Below are positions 32,930 through 41,344 of a stretch of DNA of 57,198 nucleotides, in pieces. The notes below the pieces were generated by a model. It was not told the DNA's origin and did not search any database. It saw only the letters and a list, made by a program, of their open reading frames with translations. The DNA comes from Halomarina oriensis (GTDB lineage Archaea; Halobacteriota; Halobacteria; Halobacteriales; Haloarculaceae). The stretch covers positions 1 to 57,198 of the forward strand of contig NZ_WSZK01000035.1 in NCBI RefSeq assembly GCF_009791395.1. Reading direction: 5' to 3'. Each line of letters begins with the position of its first letter. The stretch's first letter is position 1. A program made the position numbers and the translations under genes.

Positions 32930-34192
32930 TCAGTCGACGTGACGACCGACGGTCTCCGCCGCGACTCGGCCGCTGTCGAGCGCGCCGTTGATGGAGGACC
33001 ACCGAGTGTAGTCGCCCGCGAGAACGACCGGTCCGGCGGGCGCGTCGGCGTCCGGGAGCGTGTCGCGGAACCCCGGTGGCTGGGCGAACTGCGCGAACTC
33101 GATGCGGTCGGTCCGGAGCAGGTCGAGTTCGCTGAACCGCCGCGAGGGGTACCACGATTCGAGCGCCTCGCGGACTTCGGCGGCGAGCACGTCGTCGTCC
33201 TGCGTCGGCGTCCCGAGGAACGTCGCCGACAGTAGCTGCTGCCCGTCGGGAGCGTACTCGGGGGCGACCGACGTCATGGGAACGACCTGGTTCGGGCGGT
33301 CGTCGGCGGTGTTGAGGACCAGTCGCTTACCCGTCTCCAGGTCGACGTGTGCGGGCAGCGAGAAGTGCTGCGTGACACAGCCCCGGCTCTCGGTCGGCGT
33401 CTCGACGCCGGTCAGGTCAGCGGCGGCCTTCGGGTCCGTGGCGACGACGACGGCGTCGGCGTGCACCTCGTCGTCGAGCGTGTCGACTCGAACCCCGTCA
33501 CCGGTCGTGTCGAGACTCCGAACGGGGACGCCCGTTCTGATGGTCGCGCCCGCTTCGGCCGCCGTGTCGGCGAGCTGCTCGCCGATGGCTCCCATCCCGT
33601 CGGCGGGCACCGCGATGTCGCCCGCCGAGAGCATCTTGAACGTGTACTCGAAGACGGCGCTCGACGTCCCGAGCGAGCGGTCGAGCGTGATACCGCCGTA
33701 GAACGGCGCGGCGAAGTTCTCGACGTACGCCTGTGAGAACCCCCGCGCCGCGAGATACGACTCGATGGTGTCGTCCGGACCGTCGAGAACCTCGTCGGGG
33801 TCGCGGTGGCGCAGTTCACGCTGGAGCGCGAACGTCCGGAGTTTGTCCGTGAGCTGAATCTCTCGGTTGAACAGTGTCTCCGTGGCCGAACCGGGGTCGC
33901 GCAACGGGTCGGAGAGGACCGACCGATGGCGTGGGCGGGCGAGCACCGCACCGGGGGTGAACCGGCGCAACGAGAGCGCACGAAGGTCGAGTTCTCGCTG
34001 GACGGCGGGGTAGGCGGTGAACAGCACCTGGAACCCGCGGTCGAACGTGAACCCGTCCTCGTGGGCCGTCCTGACGCGGCCGCCGACCGTCTCCTCCCGT
34101 TCCAGCAGTTCGACTTCGGCCCCCGACTCGGCGAGTCGACGGGCCGCGACCAGCCCCGCGAGCCCGCCACCGACGACCGCGACGTGTGACAT
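32930..34192 (-). CDS. NAD(P)/FAD-dependent amine oxidase-like protein (phytoene-desaturase-like)
   Basis: 420 aa from ATG 34192; the frame is open far upstream through antisense sequence of the threonine synthase gene, which is not real. The dinucleotide site is HVAVVGGGLAGLVAARRLAESG followed by VELLEREETVGGRVRT. The C-terminal FAD block is PVVLAGDYTRWSSINGALDSGRVAAE. It belongs to the flavin amine-oxidase/desaturase superfamily, which includes phytoene desaturases and protoporphyrinogen oxidases; the substrate is not predictable here. It is divergent from thrC. Confidence 0.88.
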   Translation of the reverse strand: MSHVAVVGGGLAGLVAARRLAESGAEVELLEREETVGGRVRTAHEDGFTFDRGFQVLFTAYPAVQRELDLRALSLRRFTPGAVLARPRHRSVLSDPLRDPGSATETLFNREIQLTDKLRTFALQRELRHRDPDEVLDGPDDTIESYLAARGFSQAYVENFAAPFYGGITLDRSLGTSSAVFEYTFKMLSAGDIAVPADGMGAIGEQLADTAAEAGATIRTGVPVRSLDTTGDGVRVDTLDDEVHADAVVVATDPKAAADLTGVETPTESRGCVTQHFSLPAHVDLETGKRLVLNTADDRPNQVVPMTSVAPEYAPDGQQLLSATFLGTPTQDDDVLAAEVREALESWYPSRRFSELDLLRTDRIEFAQFAQPPGFRDTLPDADAPAGPVVLAGDYTRWSSINGALDSGRVAAETVGRHVD

Positions 34193-34279
34193 ACGAGCCA
34201 CCACTCGGGGCGAGGAGAAAAAGCCCACCGCGACGGCCAGACGGACACGGCTTAGTCCGTTCCGTCCGAACCCTCCGGC

Positions 34280-35452
34280 ATGGAGACGACTTCGGCGTTC
34301 GAGGGACTGGTCTGTCCCGAGACCGACGAGCGCTTCGACCCGACGACGACCCACCACCCGGACGGCGGGGTTCTCGATGCGACCTACGACTACGACTCCG
34401 TGACGCTCTCGCGTGAGCAACTCGAATCCCGACCGACCGGTCCGGCGAAGTACGGCGACCTGCTCCCGTTCCCGGCCGACGCGCGGGCGTGGCTCGGCGA
34501 GGGCGGGACGCCGCTCCTCGAAGCGCCGCGACTCGCCGAGGAGTTGGGCGTCGGACGCGTGCTCGTCAAAGACGAGGCACAGAACCCGACCGGGACGGTG
34601 AAAGACCGGGGGGTAGGGATGGCCGTCGCGGCGGCCGTTCAGCACGGTGCCGAGGACGTCGCGCTGGCGACGACGGGCGACGCGGGCCAGTCGATGGCCG
34701 CCCACGCCGCCCGCGCCGGCCTGAACAGTCACTCGTTCGTCCCCTCCCGGTCGACGTTCGTCACCAAGGCGATGATCAACGTCCACGGCGGGGCCATGAA
34801 GGTCGTCGAGGGTCGCCTCCCCGACGCACGCGCGGCGTTCGAGGACGCGCTCGTCGACGGGTCCTGGTACTCGCTCGAAGCGTTCGCCACGCCGTACCGC
34901 CACGAGGGGACGAAGACGCTCGCCTACGAGGTGCTGGAGGCGCTGGACTGGGAGGCTCCGGACGGCGTCTTCTACCCGCTCGACGGGACGGCGGGACTGG
35001 TCGGCTTTCACAAGGGCGCACGCGAGTTCCGTGACCTGGGTCTGGTCGACGACGTGCCGCCGCTGTACGCCTGCGAGGCGGCCGGCTGTGCTCCCGTCAC
35101 CGAGGCGTTCGAGGCCGGCGACCCGACCCACGACCCGTGGGAGGTCCCCGACACCGTCTGTGGCGGACTCGAGGACCCCGACCCCCGCGGCGGGCGACTG
35201 GTTCAGACGGCGCTGCGCGAGAGCGGCGGCGGTGCGGTGGCGACCGACGACGGGGACATCCTGTCGAGTGCGGCGACGGTGGCGAGCCACGAGGGCATCG
35301 AGATGGGTGTCTCGGCGGCCGCGGCGGCGAGCGGCGCGTGGTCGGTGGCCGACCGGTTCGACGAGGACGCGACGCTCGTGCTCGTCAACACCTCGACGGG
35401 CAACAAGGACGCGGACCTGCTGCGCAGTCACCTGATGGGACAGGGCATCTGA
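34280..35452 (+). CDS. thrC: Threonine synthase
   Basis: 390 aa. PLP-dependent, it converts O-phosphohomoserine to threonine. The PLP lysine is K108 in NPTGTVKDRGVGMAVAAA. The phosphate-binding loop is TTGDAGQSMAAHAARAGL, and the C-terminal part includes DGTAGLVGFHKGAREF and HEGIEMGVSAAAAASGAW. The N-terminus CPETDERFDPTTTHHPDGG resembles the degenerate zinc-ribbon start of archaeal ThrC. A paralogue with another function (e.g. pyridoxal-dependent desulphurase) cannot be fully excluded. Confidence 0.88.
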   Translation: METTSAFEGLVCPETDERFDPTTTHHPDGGVLDATYDYDSVTLSREQLESRPTGPAKYGDLLPFPADARAWLGEGGTPLLEAPRLAEELGVGRVLVKDEAQNPTGTVKDRGVGMAVAAAVQHGAEDVALATTGDAGQSMAAHAARAGLNSHSFVPSRSTFVTKAMINVHGGAMKVVEGRLPDARAAFEDALVDGSWYSLEAFATPYRHEGTKTLAYEVLEALDWEAPDGVFYPLDGTAGLVGFHKGAREFRDLGLVDDVPPLYACEAAGCAPVTEAFEAGDPTHDPWEVPDTVCGGLEDPDPRGGRLVQTALRESGGGAVATDDGDILSSAATVASHEGIEMGVSAAAAASGAWSVADRFDEDATLVLVNTSTGNKDADLLRSHLMGQGI

Positions 35453-35687
35453 GGGATCGGTCGGGACGCTCGACACCGAGGGGCGAGCAGGCGACACGAG
35501 GGGAGAACACGAGCGGTGTGACGCACGCCGCGACGGTGTCGGCCGCGGGTCGGGCGGGTTCTGGAATCCGGCCCGGTGGGACGCTCGTGGCCGTGCTCAG
35601 CGCACGGGGGCGGTAGGCTCGGCCTCCGGTATGAACCCTCGTCGTGCAACCGAACGGTTTTGTCCGCGAGTGCGATAGACGGAGTAG

Positions 35688-36389
35688 ATGGCCCTCCTGA
35701 CGACGCTCCTGGCGGGTGTAGTGTTCGGCCTCGCACTCGCGGCTCCACCGGGGCCGATGAACGCCGTCATCGCCGAGGAGAGCGTGGTCAACGGCTGGTT
35801 CTCCGGCTTCCGGGCCGGATTGGGTGCGATGGTCGCCGACCTGCTGTTCATGGTCGGCGCGCTCCTCGGCGTCGTCGCCGTCGTCGCCCGCTATCCGGTG
35901 GTCCACGCCGCGATGGTCGGCGTCGGTGGCGTGCTGATGCTCTACTTTGCCTACGGTGCGGCCGTCGAACTCCGCACGGGGTTCCGTGACGCAGAGACCG
36001 ACGGCAAGGGATTCCACAAGGCGTTCGTCCTCGCCATCACGAACCCGTATCAGGTGCTGTTCTGGCTGACCGTCGGCGTCGGCCTGCTCGAACCGGGGAC
36101 GCTCGACGTGCTGGCGGCGCTCTCGGACTCGCTGACCGGTGTGCTGGTCGTCGAGACCGGGAGTCCCGCACTGCTCGTCGGCCTGTTCGGCGGTATCGCC
36201 TGCTGGGTGACGGGCTTCCCCGCCGCGCTGGTCGCGGCCGAGCGACGGGTCGAGCGCCTGACACCCGTCGTCGCCGTCGCCAGTGCGCTCGTCCTCGCCG
36301 GCTTCGGCGTCTACTTCCTCTACGACGCGGCGAGGACCCTCCTCGACGTGCTGTACCCGCTGCTCGAACCACTGCTCGTCGAGTGGTGA
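35688..36389 (+). CDS. LysE family amino-acid exporter
   Basis: 233 aa with six membrane helices. Opening FGLALAAPPGPMNAVIAEE is the LysE/RhtB hallmark (P-G-P). Later GFRAGLGAMVADLLFM and AFVLAITNPYQVLFWLTVG match the family's N-P-x-x-x-x-F-W block. Probably exports an amino acid or metabolite. It is preceded by 235 bp of featureless spacer. Confidence 0.92.
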   Translation: MALLTTLLAGVVFGLALAAPPGPMNAVIAEESVVNGWFSGFRAGLGAMVADLLFMVGALLGVVAVVARYPVVHAAMVGVGGVLMLYFAYGAAVELRTGFRDAETDGKGFHKAFVLAITNPYQVLFWLTVGVGLLEPGTLDVLAALSDSLTGVLVVETGSPALLVGLFGGIACWVTGFPAALVAAERRVERLTPVVAVASALVLAGFGVYFLYDAARTLLDVLYPLLEPLLVEW

Positions 36390-36416
36390 GTCGTCGAGGG
36401 ACGGGCGGAGACCGGG

Positions 36417-37115
36417 TCAGCGGAACTCGTCGAGCGGGTCGGTCGTCTCCATCTCGGCGACCTCTCCTTCGAGCCACTCCTTGAACCACCGGACGCGCTT
36501 GAGACGCTGGTGGGCGATGGACTCGGCCGTGTCGGACTCGATACGCTCGACGGCGTCCTCGCCGCGTTCGAGGACACGGGCGACCATCTCGCTGGCGTCC
36601 ATGTGGGTGCGGGCCTCGTAACCCATTCGCAGGAGCATCAGCGTCGTCCCGTTGGCCCCGACCTTGTCGAGCAGGTCGGCCTCGATGAGACATCTCGTCT
36701 CCAGTGAGAGGTCCGTCAGCGGCCCCTGATAGGAGTGGTCGGTGATACACTCACAGACTCCCTCGACGAACGACTCGGGGTACTCCCCGTGTGCAGCGAG
36801 GTACTCGCGGGCGACGCGGGCGCCCTCCTCGGCGTGGACATCCTGGTCGGCTTCGAGTTTGGAGATGTCGTGGAACAGCGCGGCGACGCGGACGACGTCG
36901 ACGTTCGCGCCCTCTCGCTCGGCGATGCGCGACGCCAGGTCGACGACGTTGAGGATGTGGTTGAACCGGTAGTCCGCGGAGTGCCACGGGTACCAGCGCA
37001 TCCGACCGCCGGTCTCTTCGCTCTGGACGCTCGCGTCGAGGTAGTCGTGGACGAACGTCTGCATCCGCTCGAACGCGTCGTCTGAGACGGGAGATTCGCG
37101 GATTTCGACCCCCAC
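36417..37115 (-). CDS. HD domain phosphohydrolase
   Basis: 232 aa from GTG 37115. HD motif residues: FNHILNVVDLASRIAERE (H), RVAALFHDISKLE (HD), and the later VCECITDHSYQG (H). The order H...HD...D/H fits a nucleotidase or phosphodiesterase of the YedJ/HD-1 type. Ser/Glu-rich C-end (EWLEGEVAEMETTDPLDEF). Substrate not known. Divergent from alaX across 106 bp that carries TATA boxes for both directions. Confidence 0.88.
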   Translation of the reverse strand: MGVEIRESPVSDDAFERMQTFVHDYLDASVQSEETGGRMRWYPWHSADYRFNHILNVVDLASRIAEREGANVDVVRVAALFHDISKLEADQDVHAEEGARVAREYLAAHGEYPESFVEGVCECITDHSYQGPLTDLSLETRCLIEADLLDKVGANGTTLMLLRMGYEARTHMDASEMVARVLERGEDAVERIESDTAESIAHQRLKRVRWFKEWLEGEVAEMETTDPLDEFR

Positions 37116-37190
37116 GCTACCACCTCCGGAGGGTGAACTCGTTCATATTGGCCGTAATTACAACAGTTCCGCTCTTGAGGCTTACGACAG

Positions 37191-37200
37191 CTAAAATACC
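37191..37200 (+). promoter_or_regulatory. TATA box of the alaX gene
   Basis: CTAAAATACC is centred about 27 nt before GTG 37222, which supports GTG as the start and a leaderless mRNA. Confidence 0.6.
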
Positions 37201-37221
37201 TACGAGACCGGACCGTCCGCC

Positions 37222-37998
37222 GTGACAGAACCACGGTACCTGACGGCCTCGTCGGAGCGACGGTTCGAGGCGACCGTCGACCGGATGCTCGACGACCGGG
37301 TCGTCCTCGACACCACGCTGTTCTACCCCGAAGGCGGTGGACAACCCGCCGACCACGGCACGCTCTCGGTCGAGCGTGGCGACGGCGACGAGAAAGACGG
37401 TGCGGACGCCACCGACCGCTGGCGCGTCGTGGACGTGCAGAAGCGCGATACCGTCCACCACCACCTCGAACCGGCAGCGGGGACCACCGGGATGCCGAGC
37501 GAGGGGGCGACCCTCGTCGGCGAACTCGACTGGGAGCGCCGCTGGGCGCACATGCGCTATCACACCGCCCAGCACCTGCTCTCTGCGCTCTTGCTCGACG
37601 AGTTCGACGCGAAGACCGTCGGCAACCAGTTGAGTACGGAGTACGCCCGACTCGACGCCGCCTACGAGCGGTTCGACGACGAGGACCTCGCACTCGTCGA
37701 ACGGCGGATGAACGAACTCGTCGACGACGCCCGACCCGTCGAGTGGTACACGATGGACCGCGAGACGGCCGAAGCGACCCTCGACACCGAACGGACCCGC
37801 ATCGACCTCCTCCCCGAGAGCATCACCGAACTCCGCATCGTCGAAGTCGGCGGCGACGCCGAGGGCGACGACCCGTTCGACCGAACCGCCTGCGCCGGGA
37901 CACACGTCTCCACGACGAGCGACGTCGGCACGGTCCGTGTGACGGGCCGGACGACACAGGGCCGAGAGAGAGAGCGTATCACGTTCGAGTTGGACTGA
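37222..37998 (+). CDS. alaX: Alanyl-tRNA editing protein AlaX
   Basis: 258 aa from GTG 37222. It hydrolyses mischarged Ser- or Gly-tRNA(Ala). The zinc site is seen as MRYHTAQHLLSALL (H-x3-H) and RTACAGTHVSTTSDVG (C-x3-H). The N-terminal FYPEGGGQPADHGTL is the glycine-rich editing-domain motif shared with alanyl-tRNA synthetase. Its length corresponds to the longer AlaX type with an N-terminal beta-barrel. Confidence 0.95.
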   Translation: MTEPRYLTASSERRFEATVDRMLDDRVVLDTTLFYPEGGGQPADHGTLSVERGDGDEKDGADATDRWRVVDVQKRDTVHHHLEPAAGTTGMPSEGATLVGELDWERRWAHMRYHTAQHLLSALLLDEFDAKTVGNQLSTEYARLDAAYERFDDEDLALVERRMNELVDDARPVEWYTMDRETAEATLDTERTRIDLLPESITELRIVEVGGDAEGDDPFDRTACAGTHVSTTSDVGTVRVTGRTTQGRERERITFELD

Positions 37999-38080
37999 CG
38001 AGCGGACCGGCGGCACAGTCGGGCGGTGGAGTGTCCCCCGAAACGGCGGGTTCCGCGGGGGCAGGGCGTTGCCGCGCGTA

Positions 38081-38089
38081 CTTTTATCT
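38081..38089 (+). promoter_or_regulatory. TATA box of the GNAT gene
   Basis: CTTTTATCT is centred 27 nt before ATG 38112, fitting a leaderless mRNA. Confidence 0.6.
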
Positions 38090-38111
38090 GCCCGCCCGGT
38101 GAGGACAGGTC

Positions 38112-38843
38112 ATGGAGATTCGCCCAGCAGAACACGACGACACCGAGGCGATTCGGGAGCTCGCCCACCGTTCGATGGAGGCCTCCTACACGCTCAGTCC
38201 ACAGACGATAGAGGGGGCGGTCGAACAGTGGTACGACGACGACACGATGGCCGAGAAACTGGACGACGAGGACCTCGTCTTCCTCGTCGCCGAGGGCGAC
38301 GACGCGCTCCTCGGGTTCAGCGAGGCGGTCCTCCTCGAAGAGGGCGGCGACGGCGACCTGAACTGGCTCCACGTCGACCCGGACTACCGTGGCGACGGCA
38401 TCGCTCGCACGCTCTTCGACGCCACGCGAGAGCGACTGATGGACATGGGCGCAGGCCGGATGCGCGGGCGCGTTCTCCAAGACAACACGGCCGGAAACGA
38501 GTTCTACGAACACTTCGGGTTCGTCAAGGTCAGCTCCGGCAAGGTCGACATCGACGGCTCGGACTACGTCGAGAACGTCTACGTCGAGGACGACCCCGAG
38601 GAACTCGAACCCATCACGAACGACGACGGCCGCGAACTGTTCGTCGACTACAACGACTCCGACCGCGCGACGCTCGCGCCGTTCCTCGCCGTCTACACCG
38701 ACGCCGACCGTGGCGACCGCTGGGGCTACTACTGTACGAACTGTGAGAGCCTCGACGTCGCCGTCGACACGATGGGCCGCATCGAGTGCAACGAGTGTGG
38801 CAACCTCAGCAAGGCGACGCGCTGGGACGCCGCCTACATGTAA
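38112..38843 (+). CDS. GNAT N-acetyltransferase with C-terminal zinc ribbon
   Basis: 243 aa. Residues 1-150 form the GNAT fold, with the acetyl-CoA motif LNWLHVDPDYRGDGIARTLF and the late NTAGNEFYEHFGF. After an acidic linker, residues about 205-243 carry CTNC and CNEC pairs, a small zinc ribbon. The acetyl acceptor could be a protein N-terminus, a polyamine or another small amine. The added ribbon suggests a protein or nucleic-acid contact; its target is unknown. Confidence 0.88.
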   Translation: MEIRPAEHDDTEAIRELAHRSMEASYTLSPQTIEGAVEQWYDDDTMAEKLDDEDLVFLVAEGDDALLGFSEAVLLEEGGDGDLNWLHVDPDYRGDGIARTLFDATRERLMDMGAGRMRGRVLQDNTAGNEFYEHFGFVKVSSGKVDIDGSDYVENVYVEDDPEELEPITNDDGRELFVDYNDSDRATLAPFLAVYTDADRGDRWGYYCTNCESLDVAVDTMGRIECNECGNLSKATRWDAAYM

Positions 38844-39100
38844 CCGGAACTGTCGCGGGAGAGGGACAGTCCCCGTCGAACGCCGCATCAGTTATCATCT
38901 CGTATACACTACTCTCGTCGGGGCAGTGACCCCGAACTGGTGGGTGTGGCTCCCGACGGACGCTACGGACGCACGGTGTTGGTGTCCACGTTCCCCGTCT
39001 CGCCGTTTTCACGCTCCTCCCCGTACCGGGTAGCGACGGACTCCGAGCAGACGCCCGTGGTGAGCACGCGACGCTATCTTCCTGCTGAAGACGGAGGACA

Positions 39101-39204
39101 TAGTCCCGGGCGGATTCGAACCGCCGTCAATGGCTTGCCTCCGAGGACGCTCGGAACCGACCTCGTCCAAAGGCCATTATGATTGGCCACTACACCACGG
39201 GACT
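39101..39204 (-). tRNA. tRNA-Gln (TTG anticodon) with a 31-nt intron
   Basis: Acceptor AGTCCCG pairs with CGGGACT, discriminator A (39101). Anticodon stem ATGGC/GCCAT, loop reading C-T-TTG-G before the intron and A after it, so anticodon TTG (Gln, CAA codons). T arm GGCGG-TTCGAAT-CCGCC. The 31 nt from 39166 to 39136 interrupt the loop between positions 37 and 38, the usual archaeal intron site. The mature length is 73 nt. The exact splice points were placed from this rule, not by testing the bulge-helix-bulge fold. Confidence 0.95.
39136..39166 (-). other. tRNA-Gln intron
   Basis: 31 nt in the anticodon loop, removed by the archaeal splicing endonuclease. Inner segments CGAGG and CCTCG can pair. 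An intron of 31 nt in tRNA-Gln(UUG) is also what I recall from Haloferax volcanii. Confidence 0.8.
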
Positions 39205-39272
39205 GCACTGGGTGGTAGTTGGGTCGCGTACAATAGCGTTACCGTTCACGCCGGGCGAGGGAGGCCGCGGCG

Positions 39273-39719
39273 TCAGTCCGCCGCTTCCGAGTCCGCGAGC
39301 GGATACTCCGCTTCGAGGAGCGTACAGACGTCGGCTTCGGGGTCGAAACAGTCCGGGCACTCCGACTCGCGGTCGATGATGGTGTCGAGGCGGTCGGCGA
39401 CGTTGTCGTCGATGACGCTCTCGAGTTGCCGGGCTTCGACGCGGAACTCCTCGACCTCCAGCACTTCGACGAGGAACCGTTCGATGATGCAGTAGTTGCG
39501 AAGCGCCTCCCGAGCGCGGACGATGCCCTCGTCGGTCAGCGAGACCCCCTTGTACTTCTCGTGGTCTGCGAGGCCACGGCCTTCGAGTTTGCCGATCATC
39601 TCGTTGGCGCTGGCGGGACTCACGTCGAGTGCGTCGGCGAGTCGGCCGGTCGCCGCCGGTCCGTTCTCCTGCTCCTGGATGAGGTAGATTGCTTTCAGGT
39701 ACTGGTCTGCCGTGTTCAT
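39273..39719 (-). CDS. DtxR-family metal-dependent transcriptional regulator
   Basis: 148 aa. N-terminal winged helix DQYLKAIYLIQEQENGPAAT then DVSPASANEMIGKLEGRGL. The dimerisation/metal domain follows with ESVIDDNVADRLDTIIDRES, then CPDC and a further Cys (FDPEADVCTLL). The family (DtxR, SirR, TroR) senses Fe or Mn and represses uptake genes when metal is plentiful. The ferritin-like gene upstream on the same strand suggests a metal-storage connection. Confidence 0.9.
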   Translation of the reverse strand: MNTADQYLKAIYLIQEQENGPAATGRLADALDVSPASANEMIGKLEGRGLADHEKYKGVSLTDEGIVRAREALRNYCIIERFLVEVLEVEEFRVEARQLESVIDDNVADRLDTIIDRESECPDCFDPEADVCTLLEAEYPLADSEAAD

Positions 39720-39780
39720 ACGAACCTCCGGGGGACGGACTGTGGTCGTCGGCCGGCACGTCGGTCTCGGGAGGCGCTCA

Positions 39781-40269
39781 TCACCGGGCCTCCATCAGGT
39801 CGGTGACCTCCTTGACGCCGTCAGCCTCCTCCTCGCGGATCGAGGCGAGCGTCTCGACGAGGCGACCCCTGTCGATACTGAAACGGGCCTCCGACGCTTC
39901 GATGGCGTCGATGACGTCGTCGTAGAACTTGTACGCGGTCTCCTCGTTGTACAGTTGGTCGTAGAGGACGCCGTCGAAGTCCTCGGGTTTGGTCTGGCCG
40001 TACTGTGCTTCGACCAGTGCCTCGATCTGGTCGAACGGGACGCTCTCGGCGTCGAGTTCGGCGACGAGTGCTTCGAGCCGTCGACGATGGTCGGCGGACT
40101 CCTCGGCGGCGTGTTCGAGCAACGCCCGGACCTCGTCGTCGAGTGCCTCGTCGTCGAGTTCCTGGACGTGCTTGGCGGCACGGGCCTCGACGACCTCTTC
40201 GAGCACCATCCCGATCTGGAGGAGGCGGGCGAGCTGGTGGTCCGACCGAATCTGTCGCGTGACGCTCAT
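39781..40269 (-). CDS. Ferritin-like (rubrerythrin-type) four-helix protein
   Basis: 162 aa, all helical. Metal ligands of a diiron site are suggested by MVLEEVVEARAAKHV, LLEHAAEESADHRRRLEAL, VEAQYGQ and LYNEETAYKFYDDVID, giving E...E-x2-H-type pairs in each half. It probably stores or oxidises iron or protects from peroxide. It is followed by the DtxR-type regulator on the same strand with a 61-nt gap, and the suf genes for Fe-S assembly lie about 1 kb away. Confidence 0.75.
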   Translation of the reverse strand: MSVTRQIRSDHQLARLLQIGMVLEEVVEARAAKHVQELDDEALDDEVRALLEHAAEESADHRRRLEALVAELDAESVPFDQIEALVEAQYGQTKPEDFDGVLYDQLYNEETAYKFYDDVIDAIEASEARFSIDRGRLVETLASIREEEADGVKEVTDLMEAR

Positions 40270-40335
40270 CGGCGGCGTGGCGAGCGAGGATCGGCGAACG
40301 GTTCTCTCATGTCTCGAACTGTCGCGGGCGGACAG

Positions 40336-41187
40336 TTAAGTCGTTCCCTCGGCCACGCTCGCCCAGAACTCCAAGAGGAGGTCCGTGACCGCCTCGGGTC
40401 GTTCCAGGTTCGGCAGGTGGGCCGCGTCGTCGACCACCGACAGCTGCGCGTCGGGTGCCCGCTCGACGAGGAGTCCGGCCGCCTCCCCGACGCTCGGCAG
40501 GTCGTACGCACCGACCACCACGTGGACCGGTATCGACAGCGAGGAGAGTCGGTCGGCGGCCGGTGGGTCGAGTACACTCGCGTCCTCGCGGCGTCTCCCG
40601 GCCGCCTCCATCCGCAACGCTCGGTCGTCCATCTCGACGATGCGCTCGAGGAGGTCGGCGTCGACGGCCTCCGTCTCGCGGCCCGGCCCGACGACCCACA
40701 GCGCGGCCTCGTGTTCGGCCGCCTCCCGGTAGGCACCCGCCTCGAACGCCTCGACGGACGCCTCGTATCGGTCGAGAACCGCCTTCCACTCGGGGCCGGT
40801 TCCCTCGTAGTCGTGGCCGCCGACGGTCGGGCCGACGAGCGTGAGCGACCGGACGAGTTCGGGGTGTTCCAGCGCCGCGTCGAGTGCGACGCTCGCTCCG
40901 AACGAACTCCCCACGAGGTGTGCCTGCGGGATGCCGAGCGCACCGGTGAACGCCACGAGGTCTCCACGGTCGGTCCCCTCGGCGACGAACGCCGAGTCGC
41001 CGAACCCCTGCATGTCGTAGCGAACCGTCCGATAGTGTTCGGCCAGCGTCGAGAACTGCGGGTCCCACATCCGACGGTCGGCGATGCCGCTGTGAACGAG
41101 CACGACGGCCTCCCCCTCGCCAGCCACGTCGTAGACCAGTCGTGCCGACTCCGTCTCGACGACTCCCGTTCGACTCGGCGGCGTCAT
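40336..41187 (-). CDS. Alpha/beta hydrolase
   Basis: 283 aa from ATG 41187. The nucleophile elbow is VGSSFGASVALDAAL (G-x-S-x-G), the oxyanion strand is VVLVHSGIADRRMW, and the acid/His come from VVGAYDLPSVGEA and DDAAHLPNLERPEAV. It resembles 3-oxoadipate enol-lactonase-like esterases, but no pathway neighbour supports a particular substrate. Confidence 0.88.
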   Translation of the reverse strand: MTPPSRTGVVETESARLVYDVAGEGEAVVLVHSGIADRRMWDPQFSTLAEHYRTVRYDMQGFGDSAFVAEGTDRGDLVAFTGALGIPQAHLVGSSFGASVALDAALEHPELVRSLTLVGPTVGGHDYEGTGPEWKAVLDRYEASVEAFEAGAYREAAEHEAALWVVGPGRETEAVDADLLERIVEMDDRALRMEAAGRRREDASVLDPPAADRLSSLSIPVHVVVGAYDLPSVGEAAGLLVERAPDAQLSVVDDAAHLPNLERPEAVTDLLLEFWASVAEGTT

Positions 41188-41280
41188 CGAGTACCGGGAC
41201 GGTACTGGAGCGGATAACGCTAGCTCACGGGCGCGGAACCGTCGAACTGGTCGGACGGTCGGCGAAAGAAGACGAACGGA

Positions 41281-41342
41281 AGGCGAGTGCAAGACCGAAG
41301 GCGAGTGCAAGACCGAAGGCGAGTGCAAGACCGAAGGCGAGT
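41281..41342. repeat. 18-nt tandem repeat next to sufD
   Basis: The unit AGGCGAGTGCAAGACCGA occurs three times without change from 41281 to 41334, followed by a partial fourth copy, just 2 nt beyond the sufD stop (41345). It lies in the 3' region of sufD and the 5' spacer of the alpha/beta hydrolase. A copy-number tract of this kind can vary by slippage. Confidence 0.9.
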
Positions 41343-41344
41343 AC

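Noticed and set aside
32930-35497. Very long minus-strand frame extending the flavoprotein over thrC
   Set aside because: The dinucleotide-binding start at ATG 34192 is the true N-terminus; the remainder is antisense to thrC.
41281-41342. Possible CRISPR-like repeat
   Set aside because: Units follow each other without spacers; it is a simple tandem repeat. No cas genes are in the window.
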